Shown: in pieces, positions 1-12,500 of the stretch
Layout: every line of letters begins with the position of its first letter
How positions within the stretch are numbered: the stretch's first letter is position 1
Origin: Phytoseiulus persimilis
Taxonomy: Eukaryota > Arthropoda > Arachnida > Mesostigmata > Phytoseiidae
Direction of reading: 5' to 3'
NCBI GenBank assembly: GCA_037576195.1
Contig: CM075104.1
Span: forward strand, 5,524,775-5,588,774
Length of the DNA: 64,000 nt
Made by a program: the position numbers and the translations under genes
Notes under the pieces: model-generated
Seen by the model: only the letters and a program-made list of their open reading frames with translations
Told to the model about the DNA's origin: nothing
The model's database searches: none

Positions 1-2177
1 TCGGAAGTTTTTTCTCCACGTTCATCCACACATGCGCGCATCCTCCGTTCCTTCTTGGTTTCATCTACCGATTTTTTGTTTGTTCCTACTTCGATTCGTT
101 CATCCATCGGTGTTTCAATCTTCTGTGCCTCGCACATCCACTCGGCCCTCAATTCGGTCGCGTAGTTGTTCCATTCCTATTCATTCGATCATACGCTAAG
201 GCTCCGATTCAGCTATGCGACCATGTGGCGGCGCAAGTACTCGGTTCCTGCTTCTTCGAGACAGGTCTCTTGGTTCAGAGGCCTCCTCACGCTTTTTCTG
301 CCGTCGCTGAGCTTTCTGAAGCAGGAAGGTTCTATTCGCTCTCCGCGCGCTTCTTCAAATCACTCGACCGGAAACGCAGTCATCCTCGTTCAGCTCAGAA
401 TCCAATCTGGAGCGTTCATCCGTTGCGGCGGGCGGCATGTTCGGAAAACTGCCGTCCGAACAAATATCTTGAACAGTATGCCTGTTGCGATAACGGTTGC
501 ACGAACACCTGTAAGCTGGGAGACCACGAATCGTACTTCAGGTACCTACGTGGAGCTGCGCGCTCGCGAACTCCTCCAGATACCCGATCTTGAGCCCGAA
601 GCTGAGGTTGATATGCGAGACTTCGTCCCCCGTCTCTGTGTCGTCTCAGACTCGGGGAACAGAAGCGCAACTTGGCCGAGAGCATGAGATCCAAGGAGTG
701 GAAAGAGGCTCCTGCATTCATGTGATCATGGCTTGTTGTCGTAGTCGGCGCCGTTGTTGGCCTTGGTGGTATTGTATGGATGGAGATGTCTCGGGTGTCA
801 GTGGTTTACAAAGTCTCTCCATCCTTGCCGCCGTCATCGGCCATTTGTCATAGAGGACGTTTTTGTGGACCCTGTTGGCTCGTTGGTTCGCTCGCTCGGT
901 CATTTTCCCCTCCCTTGCTCGAACGACCGCCGCGACGGTCGGCCGCTTACTTGTTCCGGCATGGGGAGAGCGAGGAGAATAACGTCTATTCCCGAACCGA
1001 AGCGCGGCGGCGCAGCTATTCGAGCGAGTCGCAACGGCGTAGAATCACCGGCGATACCATCGGCGGAGCGGAGGTGCTACAGTGCCCTCGAAGGAACTGG
1101 CGGAAGAACGCGGCGAGCTTACTTAGACTGATGCTAAATAAGTTGTTCTAACGATCGTATAACGATGATTACACTCCGCGAGGCCCAAGACAAGTGAATG
1201 CCGTCCGGCGTAATTAGGCCGCAACATTAATTTCCCGCTGCTGCTGCTGCGAGCTCCTGCTTGGATCCAGTACAGCCGCATTGACGAATGTTCCCTCTCG
1301 TTCGGCGGCTTCGGCGAATAAGGCCAAACGATTTTCGGCCTTGGAGCGGCCGGGAAGACGATCGAATGAGCCCGCAACCGGGAGGAAGACGGGCTCCAGA
1401 GTTCGGGAGTAGTGATGAGCTGTCGGAGATGATATAGCATATCGGAGGATGGAATTTGTGTACGATATTTCGGGACCTGGTGAATATCGATTGGGTTTGT
1501 TTGCATATCGTTGCCGGCGCGGTCCTACCTCTGACGCAGAGATCGAATGCAATCGACTGACCCAGTCGCGCCGCGCCCGCGATCGGTGGAGACGGGTTTC
1601 TTGGCAACCCTTCTAGATGGCGGAGTTGTGGAGAGAGATAAATTCGAGAGTTGCTGCGTCAACAAGCTGTCCTTTTTGCGCATACGACAGGGCTTCGCAA
1701 AAGAAGCTCATTCGAACCAGAGTCGGGCTTGCTGTTCTCGGCCAGTCAGAGAATCAGTCAAAGAACGCCACCATCCAAGTGAAAGTAGAACGTCAACGTA
1801 TTCGGGTCGCAACTCCGAGCGGAGAAGAAGGAAGGAAGCCGATATGAAAAGGATTGTCATCCTTTGTTCCAAGCGCGAAACTTTGATCGGAAAGCTAAGG
1901 ACTGCGACTGGACTTCTCCCTTCAACGCCGTTGTTCTTTTGTGAGCGTGTCGAACGAGACGCAAGCGAGCCGCGTCGTTCATTGTCGCGATCGATGGAGT
2001 CCAGCCTCTTCTCCTCAGGCTTATTTTTCTTCCCGCTCTCCTTTGTCGCTGTCGTTGGAGCCGCGTTCTCCTCGCACCACTCCCGCCGAGAGGAGAGCGA
2101 AAACAGTTTCTTCCTGGCCCGTTCACGTGGGGCCTCGACGTTTTTCTCGCACGCCTAACGCGTTTTCTGTCTTGCAG
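1..2177 (+). other. Upstream intron (or flank) of the Fat-like cadherin gene
   Basis: No reading frame here carries cadherin motifs (DxNDNxP, LDRE, AxDxD) or another domain I recognise. The stretch ends in a pyrimidine-rich tract and an AG at 2176-2177, after which cadherin coding sequence starts in mid-repeat, so it reads as the 3' part of an intron. The N-terminal exons, roughly ten cadherin repeats by comparison with the usual 34 of FAT1-3 proteins, must lie further left. Open frames of 120-200 codons in this stretch look like chance. Confidence 0.6.
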
Positions 2178-3515
2178 GGACCATCCGGAGCAGATCCGTC
2201 CTCGACTGCGAGAACAAACCCTACTATTGGCTCGTCGTATCCGCCACGGACCGAGCGGCGGTGCCGCTCAGCTCGAGGCTGGACGTATACGTCAAAGTCA
2301 ACGACGTAAACGACAACGCCCCTCTGAGCAAACTGCCGTACTACAAAGGAACCGTGCTCGAAGATTCAGCGGCGAACGTCTCCGTCCTCGGGATCGAGGC
2401 GTTCGACAACGATCATACCGCCAACATGGAGAACATCACTTTCAAAATCACGGCCGGCGATCCGAACGGCAGCTTCCACATCGACCAATACTCGGGTCGG
2501 ATCACGACCACCGATCAGAAGCTGGACCGTGAAAGCCAGGACAAGTTCCTGCTCGACGTGACCATCACAGACGACGGCACGCCGGCATTGTCTTCCGTGA
2601 CCCAGGTTCTCATCCACGTCGGCGACGTCAACGACCACGATCCCAAATTTACTCAAGTGCAATACCGCTTCAAAATCCTCGAACAGGAGGAGCTCAAGGA
2701 GCAAGTCGACCTGGCGCAGGTGATCGCCACCGATGACGATACCGGCGCCAGCTCGGAGCTTGCCTACTCCATAATCAAAGGGGCCACATTTCGTTTCTCA
2801 ATCGACCAACAGACAGGAATGATCCGTTCTCGATCCGCTTTGCTCAAAGACGAAATCCACGAACTGCACGTAAAGGTCAGCGATCTGGGAGAAGTGCCGA
2901 GACACTCCACTTGCGTCGTGATGCTCCAGGTGGCGTCGAAGCCCTCGACGCAGGACAATCGTCCGCCGAAAATCAAATCCGTCGACGTAAGCGAGGTGTT
3001 TGAGGTCGACAAAGTCGGACACGTGGTGGCCATGATCTCAGCGGTCGATCTCGACCTCCACAGCATCTATTTCCGAATCGCTTCGGGTAACGAGAAGAAG
3101 CTTTTCGCTCTGAAGAAACCCGACGAAGGTGCCGTGATAGTGGCCAGACCCATTGTGCAGTCAGATGTGGGAGCTTACACCCTGGGCATAGAAGTGACCG
3201 ACGGCCTCGCCAAAACTTACACCGAGTTCAACATAACCGTCATCGACGACAACAATCAGTACCCGGAATTCATTGAAGAAACCTACTCGGTCGAGGTGTC
3301 GGAGCTGGTCGCCCCCGGTACGGAGATCCTAAAAATCAAAGCCGTCGACAAAGATCTGAACGATCAGCTCTTCTACTCAATCCACAACGCAGCGGCGACC
3401 AACAGCCTGCAGAAATTCCACTTGGCGGCTCTGACGGGCGTTTTGCAAGTAGCGCAGCCTCTTGATCACGAGGAGACCCGCGAGCATATCATCACCGCTC
3501 TAGCTAAGGATTCAG
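2178..3515 (+). CDS. kug: Fat-like exon: first four visible cadherin linkers
   Basis: Acceptor ttgcag/GG at 2176-2177. The first two bases complete a codon from an upstream exon (phase 1). It encodes the end of one cadherin repeat and then repeats with linkers VNDVNDNAP (about 2300) and VGDVNDHDP (about 2625), a degenerate linker near 2950, and VIDDNNQYP (about 3245). It ends inside ALAKDSG, with donor GTGAGG at 3516. Confidence 0.92.
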
Positions 3516-6500
3516 GTGAGGCCATAGAGCACTCGATTCGTTCATGTCGACTCTCCTGGACGTGTATGAACATGTTGAGAGAGAGAGAGAGGGACGATCC
3601 GGGCGACTAACCACCTTTCTTGGTTCTGCAGGTTGGCCTGGGAAACGCGCTTATGTTCGAATCCACATCCACGTGGCGGACCACAATGACCACGCGCCTG
3701 AATTTCTACAGAGCTCGTTCGAGGGTAAAGTGTTCGAGAGCGCAGCGTTGGGAACTTCAGTCGTTCAGACGACTGCGGTCGACAAAGACCGCGGGGACAA
3801 TGCCCGCATCTCGTACAGCATCGTGTCCGGTGAGTCGTCGTCGTAATTAAACGCGAGTTTGAGCTGGTTTCTTCGAGCGGCCACTCCCGCGCCTACTTGC
3901 GCGCCTATTCTCGCGTGCGGGCGCTGGCCGCACGGGCTGGTGCGGAGCTCGGCCAGCGGCCGAGAGAGGAATAAGGAGAAACAAAGGGGGCCAGCTCGTT
4001 CCCCGGGCTTTATTTAATTGGACTCGCTTATATAATGAGGGTGAGCGAGAGACGATAGAGCCTCAGAGGTTTCTAAACTTCCACAACCTCCCCATCGGGC
4101 TTCGAGCTGGTCCGTGCGTGATTTGCTCCGGGGTTCAGATATTTAGTGAGGCACTCCGATCGGAGGCGATCTCGTCGATGACGTCGTAGTTTTGCCCTTC
4201 TGATTGTGCTGGATCGCGTTACGTGACGAAGGAAAAGGGAACGGGAGGGAGTAAGGGAAGCGCAATGGACGCAGAGCGATGTGCGGATCTCAAAAAAGAG
4301 CGCGAAGGCTTCTCGATAAATATGGTTCAGTGGAGCAGGAACGAACGCTTCTTCAGAACCCTTCTCCGTGTTTGAACATCGACTCCTTCCCGCCACGAAG
4401 CCTCCCGCAGGGGCACCGGATCAATTATGCTGCACAAGGAGACGGGAGAGACAGAGTTGGCCGTAAAAGATGGCGGTGTTCCTCCGGACGAAATTGCAGC
4501 GTGGCCACTCGGCTTAATATCGCCGATCTCGCCATCTGCCCCTCGGTTCCCGTCGTACCGCTCGGTTCCCGCCCGCGGCTCGTACCTTTTGGCAAAGTGG
4601 ACATCTAAATGCTCAGCAGCTGCTGGTATTAGTTGAGTGGACTCTTCGAGAGCGTGGCTCCAGCTCAGCAGCTCAGGAGTTTGACGAAGAAAGTGGTAGG
4701 AGAGCGGAATCGCTCCCCAGGCTTTTCGGCTATCGAAAGTCCCCAGGCTCCGTTTCCGTTGAACTTCCTCCCAGCGAAAGTTCAAGAAAAAGGATCGATT
4801 ATCCACGCGGTACAGGCTCAGTGCATTTACCCAGGAATTCCGCAGAAATCTCGCGGACTGATACAAGCTGTATGTGCAGCTTTTCTGGTACTGTTCGTCG
4901 AGGTCAAAAGTGACATCATGTCCACCGCCACAGCCGGCGGAGCTTCAGTCGATGCGAATCGTCGACTCCTTGACATCAGTGAACAACTGGGCTGATGGAG
5001 CCGCGCGAACTGAGAGCAAGTGGTCAGCGTGTGAGCTGATCAGGGGGCTTTGGGGGGCGTCTACGAGCTGATTGCGGGTAACTGAGTTCGTGTTCTATCT
5101 GTGTTACAGGAAATGTCGGGAGCAGTTTCACAATCCAACCCCAGCTCGGAACCATAAGCGTTGCGAAATCTCTGAGCCAACAACTGCTTCCTGAATACTA
5201 TTTGGTGGTAAGAGCCGCTGACCACGGATCTCCGTCATTAAATTCGACTGTGACTGTCCACATAAAAGGTAAGCTCGCGCGTTTTGGCCGTTCCCGGTAT
5301 CTCAAGGAAGCTACCCAAGAGGAGGAGCGAGCTCCATCGCATCCTATTTTATTATTCGCCGTTTGCTTCGTTATCGGAACGAATGTTGTCCCGCGAGGGC
5401 TGCTTATTTGGGGCCGGATCCGCGGGCGCCGAGCATGGAGAAGACTCCAGTCTTCGGGACAAATGCAGCGATTGTCCCGAAAGAGCAAATCAGTTCCCGG
5501 CCGATAGATCCCTCTCGCGCCTCCTCCGATCCGACAGGGAATTCCATGAAGTTAAAATTGGTGTTCAAATCTTCAGTCACGATGGCGACCAATGCGCCAC
5601 CGAAATTCGAAGCCGATACCAGAGTCGTGGAAGTCGAAGAGAACAAGCCCGTCGGAACTCCGGTTGTCGTGACTCAAGCCCAGAGCGGATCAGCCCTCTA
5701 CTATGACATATCTCTTGGAAACGATGAGGGATGCTTCTCTATCGACCAGAATTCGGGCGTGAGTTTCTTCGCTTTACTAGAATTACGGTCGCCGTTTCGT
5801 CCTCGAGTTCGAATACGCTGACACAACCGAGGCCCTAACCCTTTGCCGAAATCTCGTTGATTCTTCCCTCAGATCGTGACCACGGCGTGCGTTCTCGATT
5901 ACGAGCTGAAACAACAGTACCTCATCATCGTTCGAGCGACCAACCTCGTAAATTCTTGGACCGAGATGGCTCTCACGATTCACGTCGTCGACGTCAACGA
6001 CAACGCTCCGGTCCTCAAGCCAAGAGTCTACTTCGGCTCCATCAGCGAGGCCGCCGAGCCGTCGAGCGTCGTGATGACCAACGAATCGCTGCCGCTCGTC
6101 GTCACGGCGACAGACGCCGACCGCGACATCAACGCACATCTTTCGTTCGCCATCGTGGACACATGGGCTCGGCGCTACTTCCGGATCGATCCTTCGACCG
6201 GGTCGATCTCAGCCGCCCATCGCCTGGATCGGGAGTTGAGGAGCTCGTACTCTTTCAGCGTGGAGGTCTGCGACAAGGGGAGGCCCACCGTCCTGTGCAG
6301 TCGGGGGCCAGCGAAAGTCTCGGTTGAGATTCTCGACGTCAACGACTCGCCGCCGATTTTCGAGAAGGACTTCTACAATGTTAGCCTTGTGCTACCGACC
6401 CATCGCGGCGTCACGGTCGCAGAGTTGGTGGCTCATGACGCGGACATCGATCCCGTGATCAAATACTCTATCCTCGGCGGAAACATAGAAGAACACTTCC

Positions 6501-9500
6501 TGGTCGATCCCCTGACAGGACTCGTCAAAGTCAATCAGCCCGAGAGTGAGTTACTCGTTCCCTACTTGAAAAACTAGTAGTTTAGCGCTTTTGAGCCTCT
6601 AGCGGTCAGACTCGATGCAAGTTTAAAAGAGCTTAAACAGGAAGCTCAAGGGAATGGGCGGTGTGAATCTTCCTACATCTCGCTATTGACATCGCATCCG
6701 GGAGGCAGCGAAGTGCCATCATGACGTCTCAGATGACGTTCACTCCTAATCGACGTTTCCCTCTGGTTTTGCAGATATGCTCGACTTCTATCGACTGGTT
6801 GTCGCCGCGCACGACGGCCTGCACGAGCGCACGGCTTCGCTCCACGTCAATGTCGTCAGAAGTCCCATGCACGGGAATCCGTCGTTCCGATTCTCGTACC
6901 CGCAATACGAGAGCCGCGTGGTCGAGAACTCTGACGCTACGAAAGCCCCGCTGCTCGTACTCAGCACGGTCGGCACTCGTCTCCAGGAACCGATTCATTT
7001 CAAGCTGTTGAACGAGGAATCCAAATTCGTCGTCGGCGAAACGTCAGGTGCACTCACCGTCCGGCCGGGCACGGTTTTCGACAGGGAACAACAGGCAAAC
7101 TACAGACTCGTGGTTAACGCTGTCGCTCTCGCGACAGAAAGAGTTGCGAGCGCGTTGATTGATGTTACAATCGAGGATGTGAATGACAATGCGCCAACAT
7201 TCGTCGATACGCCGTACCATTGTGTAGTTCCCATCGAGTCCAACAAAGGCGAGCAGGTTCAGAAGGTCCGCGCGGAGGATCCCGACGATGGAGCGAACGG
7301 GAGAGTTCTCTACTACTTGCGCGATTTGCACAAAGGAGTGTTCGACATCGATTCGAAGACTGGAAACATCACGCTCCGAAAACGTCTTCCGTCACACATG
7401 ACCCAGTACACGATAACGGTTGTTGCCAAAGACGAGGGCAACCCACCAATGTATTCTGAAGTGCAGGTGCCGGTGAAAGTGGTCACGCGGACGATGCCAT
7501 CGTTTCAAAAGCAATTCTACAGCGCCCACGTCAAAGAGAACCATCTGCCGACCGAGCCGGTCTTGACGCTTATTGCCCAAAGCCCAGGAGGGAAACCTCT
7601 CATATACGACATCACCGAAGGTCACCACAAGGAAGATTTCAGACTCGATTATCAAGCCGGTAAGTGCACTCGGAAGAGAACGCGTCACCTCGCACCTGTT
7701 CCAATGCTTTTTGATTCGTTCCGTTCCGTGCTTCGTCTTGAGAGTTCAACAGTCCAGTTTCTGTCCCTGATTTCGTTCGTTTGATCGTCTCTGTGTAGTT
7801 GACCGTTTGTGCTTTTCCCTTCATCTGGACTATCATAAACCGTCCCAATGTTCATGGATGATTGTAATGATCGATGGAGATCTGTACATTTCGATACATC
7901 CATCGATCACTGAGTGTGGCTCGTTTTGATGATGCTACGAAGGGAAACTTTTGAGTTGCATGCTAAGTTTTTCCTTTTTTTTTCGTTCTCCGTGTGTTCC
8001 AGGTCCGAATACGGCCAGTGCGCCATGTGAGTACGGTTTGCTCTTCGTTTGGGTTTTGCGTTGTCTTGGATCCGATCACAGTTTTTCGAACAGGTCTCGC
8101 TGGGGAAAAACCATTCGAATGAGTTGGCTAATTCCACCGTTATCTTAGATCTCCCCCAACAGCAATGAACGGTTGAGCGGAGATGTGCTGGCTGAATAGC
8201 GCTGTGTGAGCACCGCAGAGTTGCGACGCTGGGCGATAGAGCGGGGGTTTTCACCGGGATTCAAGGGAGCGATGGCTCGTTGAATCAATCAAATGCGCTT
8301 TACAGGTGTGTTGTATGTCAACGAAGAGTTGGATTTCGACAAAACAGCCAAATACGATCTCACGGTGCGGGCGACCGACTCGTTGAGTGGAGCTCACTCC
8401 GACGTCTCGGTGACGATTTACGTTGAAGACGTCAACAACCACCCTCCACTGTTCGAACAAATCATGTACAACGTTTCCGTTTCTGAAGTGTCGCCGCCGG
8501 GCTCTAGCATCCTCACCGTGCGCGCACACGACAAAGATTCGAACAGCGTAATCAGCTACTCCGTGGAGGACTCCGATCGGTTCATGATCGACTCCAGGAC
8601 AGGTGTAATTAGTTTGAGACGATCCTTAGACTACGAGAGGCATCCCAGGTAGGCTTCCTCCTTATTCGTCCTTTATTCTGATCTTGTGAGCTGGATCTTG
8701 TTGGTGCGAATCCAACCCCTTCGATGACCCTCCGACGCTCAGATCGGGTTCTCTTAATTTCCCAGAATCACCTTGACCGTAATGGCGACGGACTCCGGAC
8801 CCCCACAGCCTCTGTCGTCGACGGCCCTGGTATTTATCCAGGTGACCGACATCAACGATAGTCCCCCAGTGTTTGAGCGCCCCGTCGTAGATTGCTCGAT
8901 AAGCCAACTGGCCCGAAGAGGGCAATTCGTCGCCCACCTCGGTGCCAGTGATCCAGATTTCTCCCAGAGCGTTTTGAGCGTTCACCAAACGTTGGCCCGC
9001 TTCCCAGATCAATTCAGCAACACCCCTAGCCTCGCTTACCAAATCATCTCCGGAAGCCAAGCGTTCACTGTTGACCGTTACACCGGAATCGTCTCGGTGG
9101 GCAACTTGCACTTTTTCCGCGAGCTCGTCAAGTCCGAGGAGGACGTCCACGCACTGAACGTGTCCGTCACCGACGGCGTGTTCGTTGCATTCTGCAAACT
9201 CAAGGTTCACATCGTGCCTGCCAACAGCCACTCACCCAAGTTCACGCATTTCGAATACGAGGCGATCGTTCCCGAGAACTCATCAGCCAGTACATACATC
9301 ATCACCGTGTCCGCGACCGACCAAGACCGAGGGCAGTACGGTCGAGTGAAATACTTCATCCAGTCCGAGGAGATGACGCACTACTTTACGATGGACCCGG
9401 AAACTGGTGAACTCCGCACAAAAAGAACTCTAGATCGGGAAAAGCGCTCGCTGTACAACGTTGCAATCGTCGGCGAAGATGGCGGCGCCAGAATCGGACA

Positions 9501-12500
9501 CAGTGTGGTCAGAGTGACCGTCACCGACGAAAACGATAATCCGCCACAGTTCCTCCTGCCCGAATACAGATGTAATGTGAAAAACTTCACAGCCGGTCAA
9601 GCGATTCTGAAGGTCACCGCCACCGACAAGGATCTGCTGCCCAGGGGTTTGAAGTACTCGTTCCGGGACGGAGACCCTCAGAACATCACCGAGAGCTTCG
9701 GCATCGTCGAAGACAATGGCGAAATCTTCCTCAAGAAACCACTTAAGGAAGGAGCCCGCTACCAATTTTTCGTCAAAGTGTCCGACGGGGTTCACGAATC
9801 TATGGCACCGGTGGTCGTGGTAGCCCTTCAACCGAACCAGAAAGAGCCCCACGAGTCGAATCGAATCCAGGACTTGTACGTTAAGGAGAACGCTAAAATA
9901 CCAACTGTGATCACGACGCTGAACGACAAAGGTTACGGCGACGTTAAGTACGAACTGATTTCCACCGAGAACGAAATCTCACTCTTCACCGTGGATCGGG
10001 ACACTGGCAGGGTCACTGCGATCAGGTCGCTGGACCGAGAAGAGTGTTCGAAATACCACATCGGCATCAAGGCTGAGTCGCGCTCCACGGGCCTAATCTC
10101 TCAGATCCAGATTAACGTGATCGTCACCGACGAGAACGATAATAAGCCCGACTTCGAGTCGGGGGCGGGCGGCTACGTCGTACGACTCGCCGAAAACATC
10201 CCCGTCGGGAGTAAAATCCTCCGCTTGGTGGCCAACGACGTCGACATCGATTCGAACGGAGTTGTGACGTACGACTTCTACGAGCGCAACGACCCAGCAG
10301 CCGACATCTTCCAGATCGACAGCCAGTCGGGCTGGATCACGAATCTGATTGCCCTCGACCGGGAGTCCGTTCCGTCGTACAACCTAACGGTGGTGGCTCG
10401 CGACAGTGGATCGCCTTTGAAACAGTATTCGACGAGCACGGTGTTCATCAACGTTGTCGACTACAATGACAACCCTCCGACGTTCTCGCGAGACCTTTAC
10501 GAAGTCGACGTCGACGAAGACGCCCCTGTCAATACTGAAATCTTCACCCTCGAAATCCAGGACCCCGACGATCCCAGAAGTGTGAGTTCTGCTGATCGAA
10601 TGTTTTTTTCCCCCTAATGATGAATTTCCTCCCAAACTGACTTCATGCCTCCACAACCTCAGTCGAATAGGTTCGAATTGGGCCCTTGCTCCCTGAAAGC
10701 GATCTCTGTCATGGCGTAGAGGATGTCGCCGCTACGAGTACAGAGCACGGCCTTGCACCGCTTTAAAAGTGACGAAATGAGCCGTTGTTCGATTTTGCAG
10801 CAAACCATGTACTTCTACCTCACGTCCGGCGACGACCGGAATCACTTTGGACTATCGGACACGGGCGTTCTGTTTGTTCGGCACTCCCTGGACCGTGAAA
10901 GCCAAGAACATTACATCCTGGATATCGCTGCCAGCGATGGTCTCCACGTCGCGAATACGAAAGTCAGCATCCGACTCCGGGACGCCAACGATAATGGTCC
11001 CGTCTGTATGCAATCGAAATACATTGAACAAGTCAAAGAGGACGTGTCCCCCGGAAGCTACATCCTAACTGTAGCTGCCAAAGATGCCGACATTGGAATG
11101 AATGCCGTAATGCGTTTCTCTCTCCGCGGAAAGGGACACGAGCAATTCGTTATCAACTCTACCACGGGTAAGCTATCCGATCAATTCGACTCCTGTCTGC
11201 AGGGCTCTGTGAGGGAGTGCTGTGTTTCAGCAGACATTTCACCATTTCCCTCACTCATGAGATGCGTTATCAGCACTAGAAGGCGGTGAGGCAGGGCAAC
11301 TCGCAGACGGTTGAGATTGGTTGCCAGACGAAGACGAAGTTTCGAAGGAGAGTTTTTCTACCTATATACGCGTGAGAAACAAATTCAAGAGATGAATCCG
11401 ATGCGGAAAGAAACGGACAAAATCATATTTTCCCACACGAAGGAATCGGCTGCAAAGCCGTGAGCGAGCATCTGTTGCTCATCGAAAATCGACCACAGTC
11501 GACAGTGATCCGCTCTCTGGTTTTCCGCTCAGCACAAGGGCGAATAGGCTATTCTCTATTCGCTCTATTCAGCACAGCCGGGATACATCGCCCGCTGGGA
11601 CACAGATATATACTCAAACTTAATGATTCCCCTAGATACAGAGCGCTAGATCGCGTGAGGTTCCTCGCGATTCTGTATAGAGACTGCACCACGCTCGAAC
11701 TTAGCTCTCAATAGAATTTCATGTACTCATAGCCTCTGTACACTCCCCATTCCACCGATTTGATGTCGAGACAGATTATCACAAAGCTTATCCTTCGCAG
11801 GTGAGCTTCGGGTCAGCAAAGCACTTGATAGAGAAACTCAGTCTTCATACGCACTGACCGCACACGTCCAGGACAGCCAGCACATGGAGTGGTCCTGCAC
11901 GTCAAGTATTCGCATCATGGTCAGCGACATCAACGACTGCCCGCCGCAGTTCTCTAAGGACAACTACACTGTCGCGATTCAAGAGGACGCCGAAATTGGC
12001 ACCGTATTGATGAAGATCTATGCCACCGATCGAGACGTCGGCATCAACCGGAAGGTCTCCTACAGTCTGACGGACAACGCCGCAGGCTATTTCGAAATCC
12101 AGTCCAGTACCGGTATCATACAGCTGATGAAAACGTTGGATCGGGAAGCGGTCGATTCTTACCGTCTCTCGGTCGAAGCGATCGATCACGGCCAACCGAA
12201 GTTGTCCTCGGCAGTCTCAGTGAACGTCGTTGTCCTCGATGTGAACGACAACCCACCCGAATTCACCAAAAAAATGTACTTCGCCAACATCAGCGAAATG
12301 GCGCCGCACGGAACGCACGTGGCGCAGGTCAAAGCGTTCAGTAGAGATATCGGGATCAACGCTGAGATCAGCTACAAGCTCGAAAACGCAGGAAACTTCG
12401 ATATCGACCCGGAGTCCGGAATCATTTCGGTGATGCGCTCGCTCGACTACGAAAGTCAGGCGCAGTACATGCTCTCGGTTGTCGCCCAAGACGGAGGGAC

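Noticed and set aside
166-1131. Coding exons in the first kilobase
   Set aside because: Several overlapping frames of 120-170 codons, none with cadherin or other motifs, and no consistent splice links to the exon at 2178.
1547-2158. 203-codon frame just upstream of the first cadherin exon
   Set aside because: Arg/Ser-rich, low-complexity translation with no motifs, ending at a stop before the acceptor at 2177; it is intronic.
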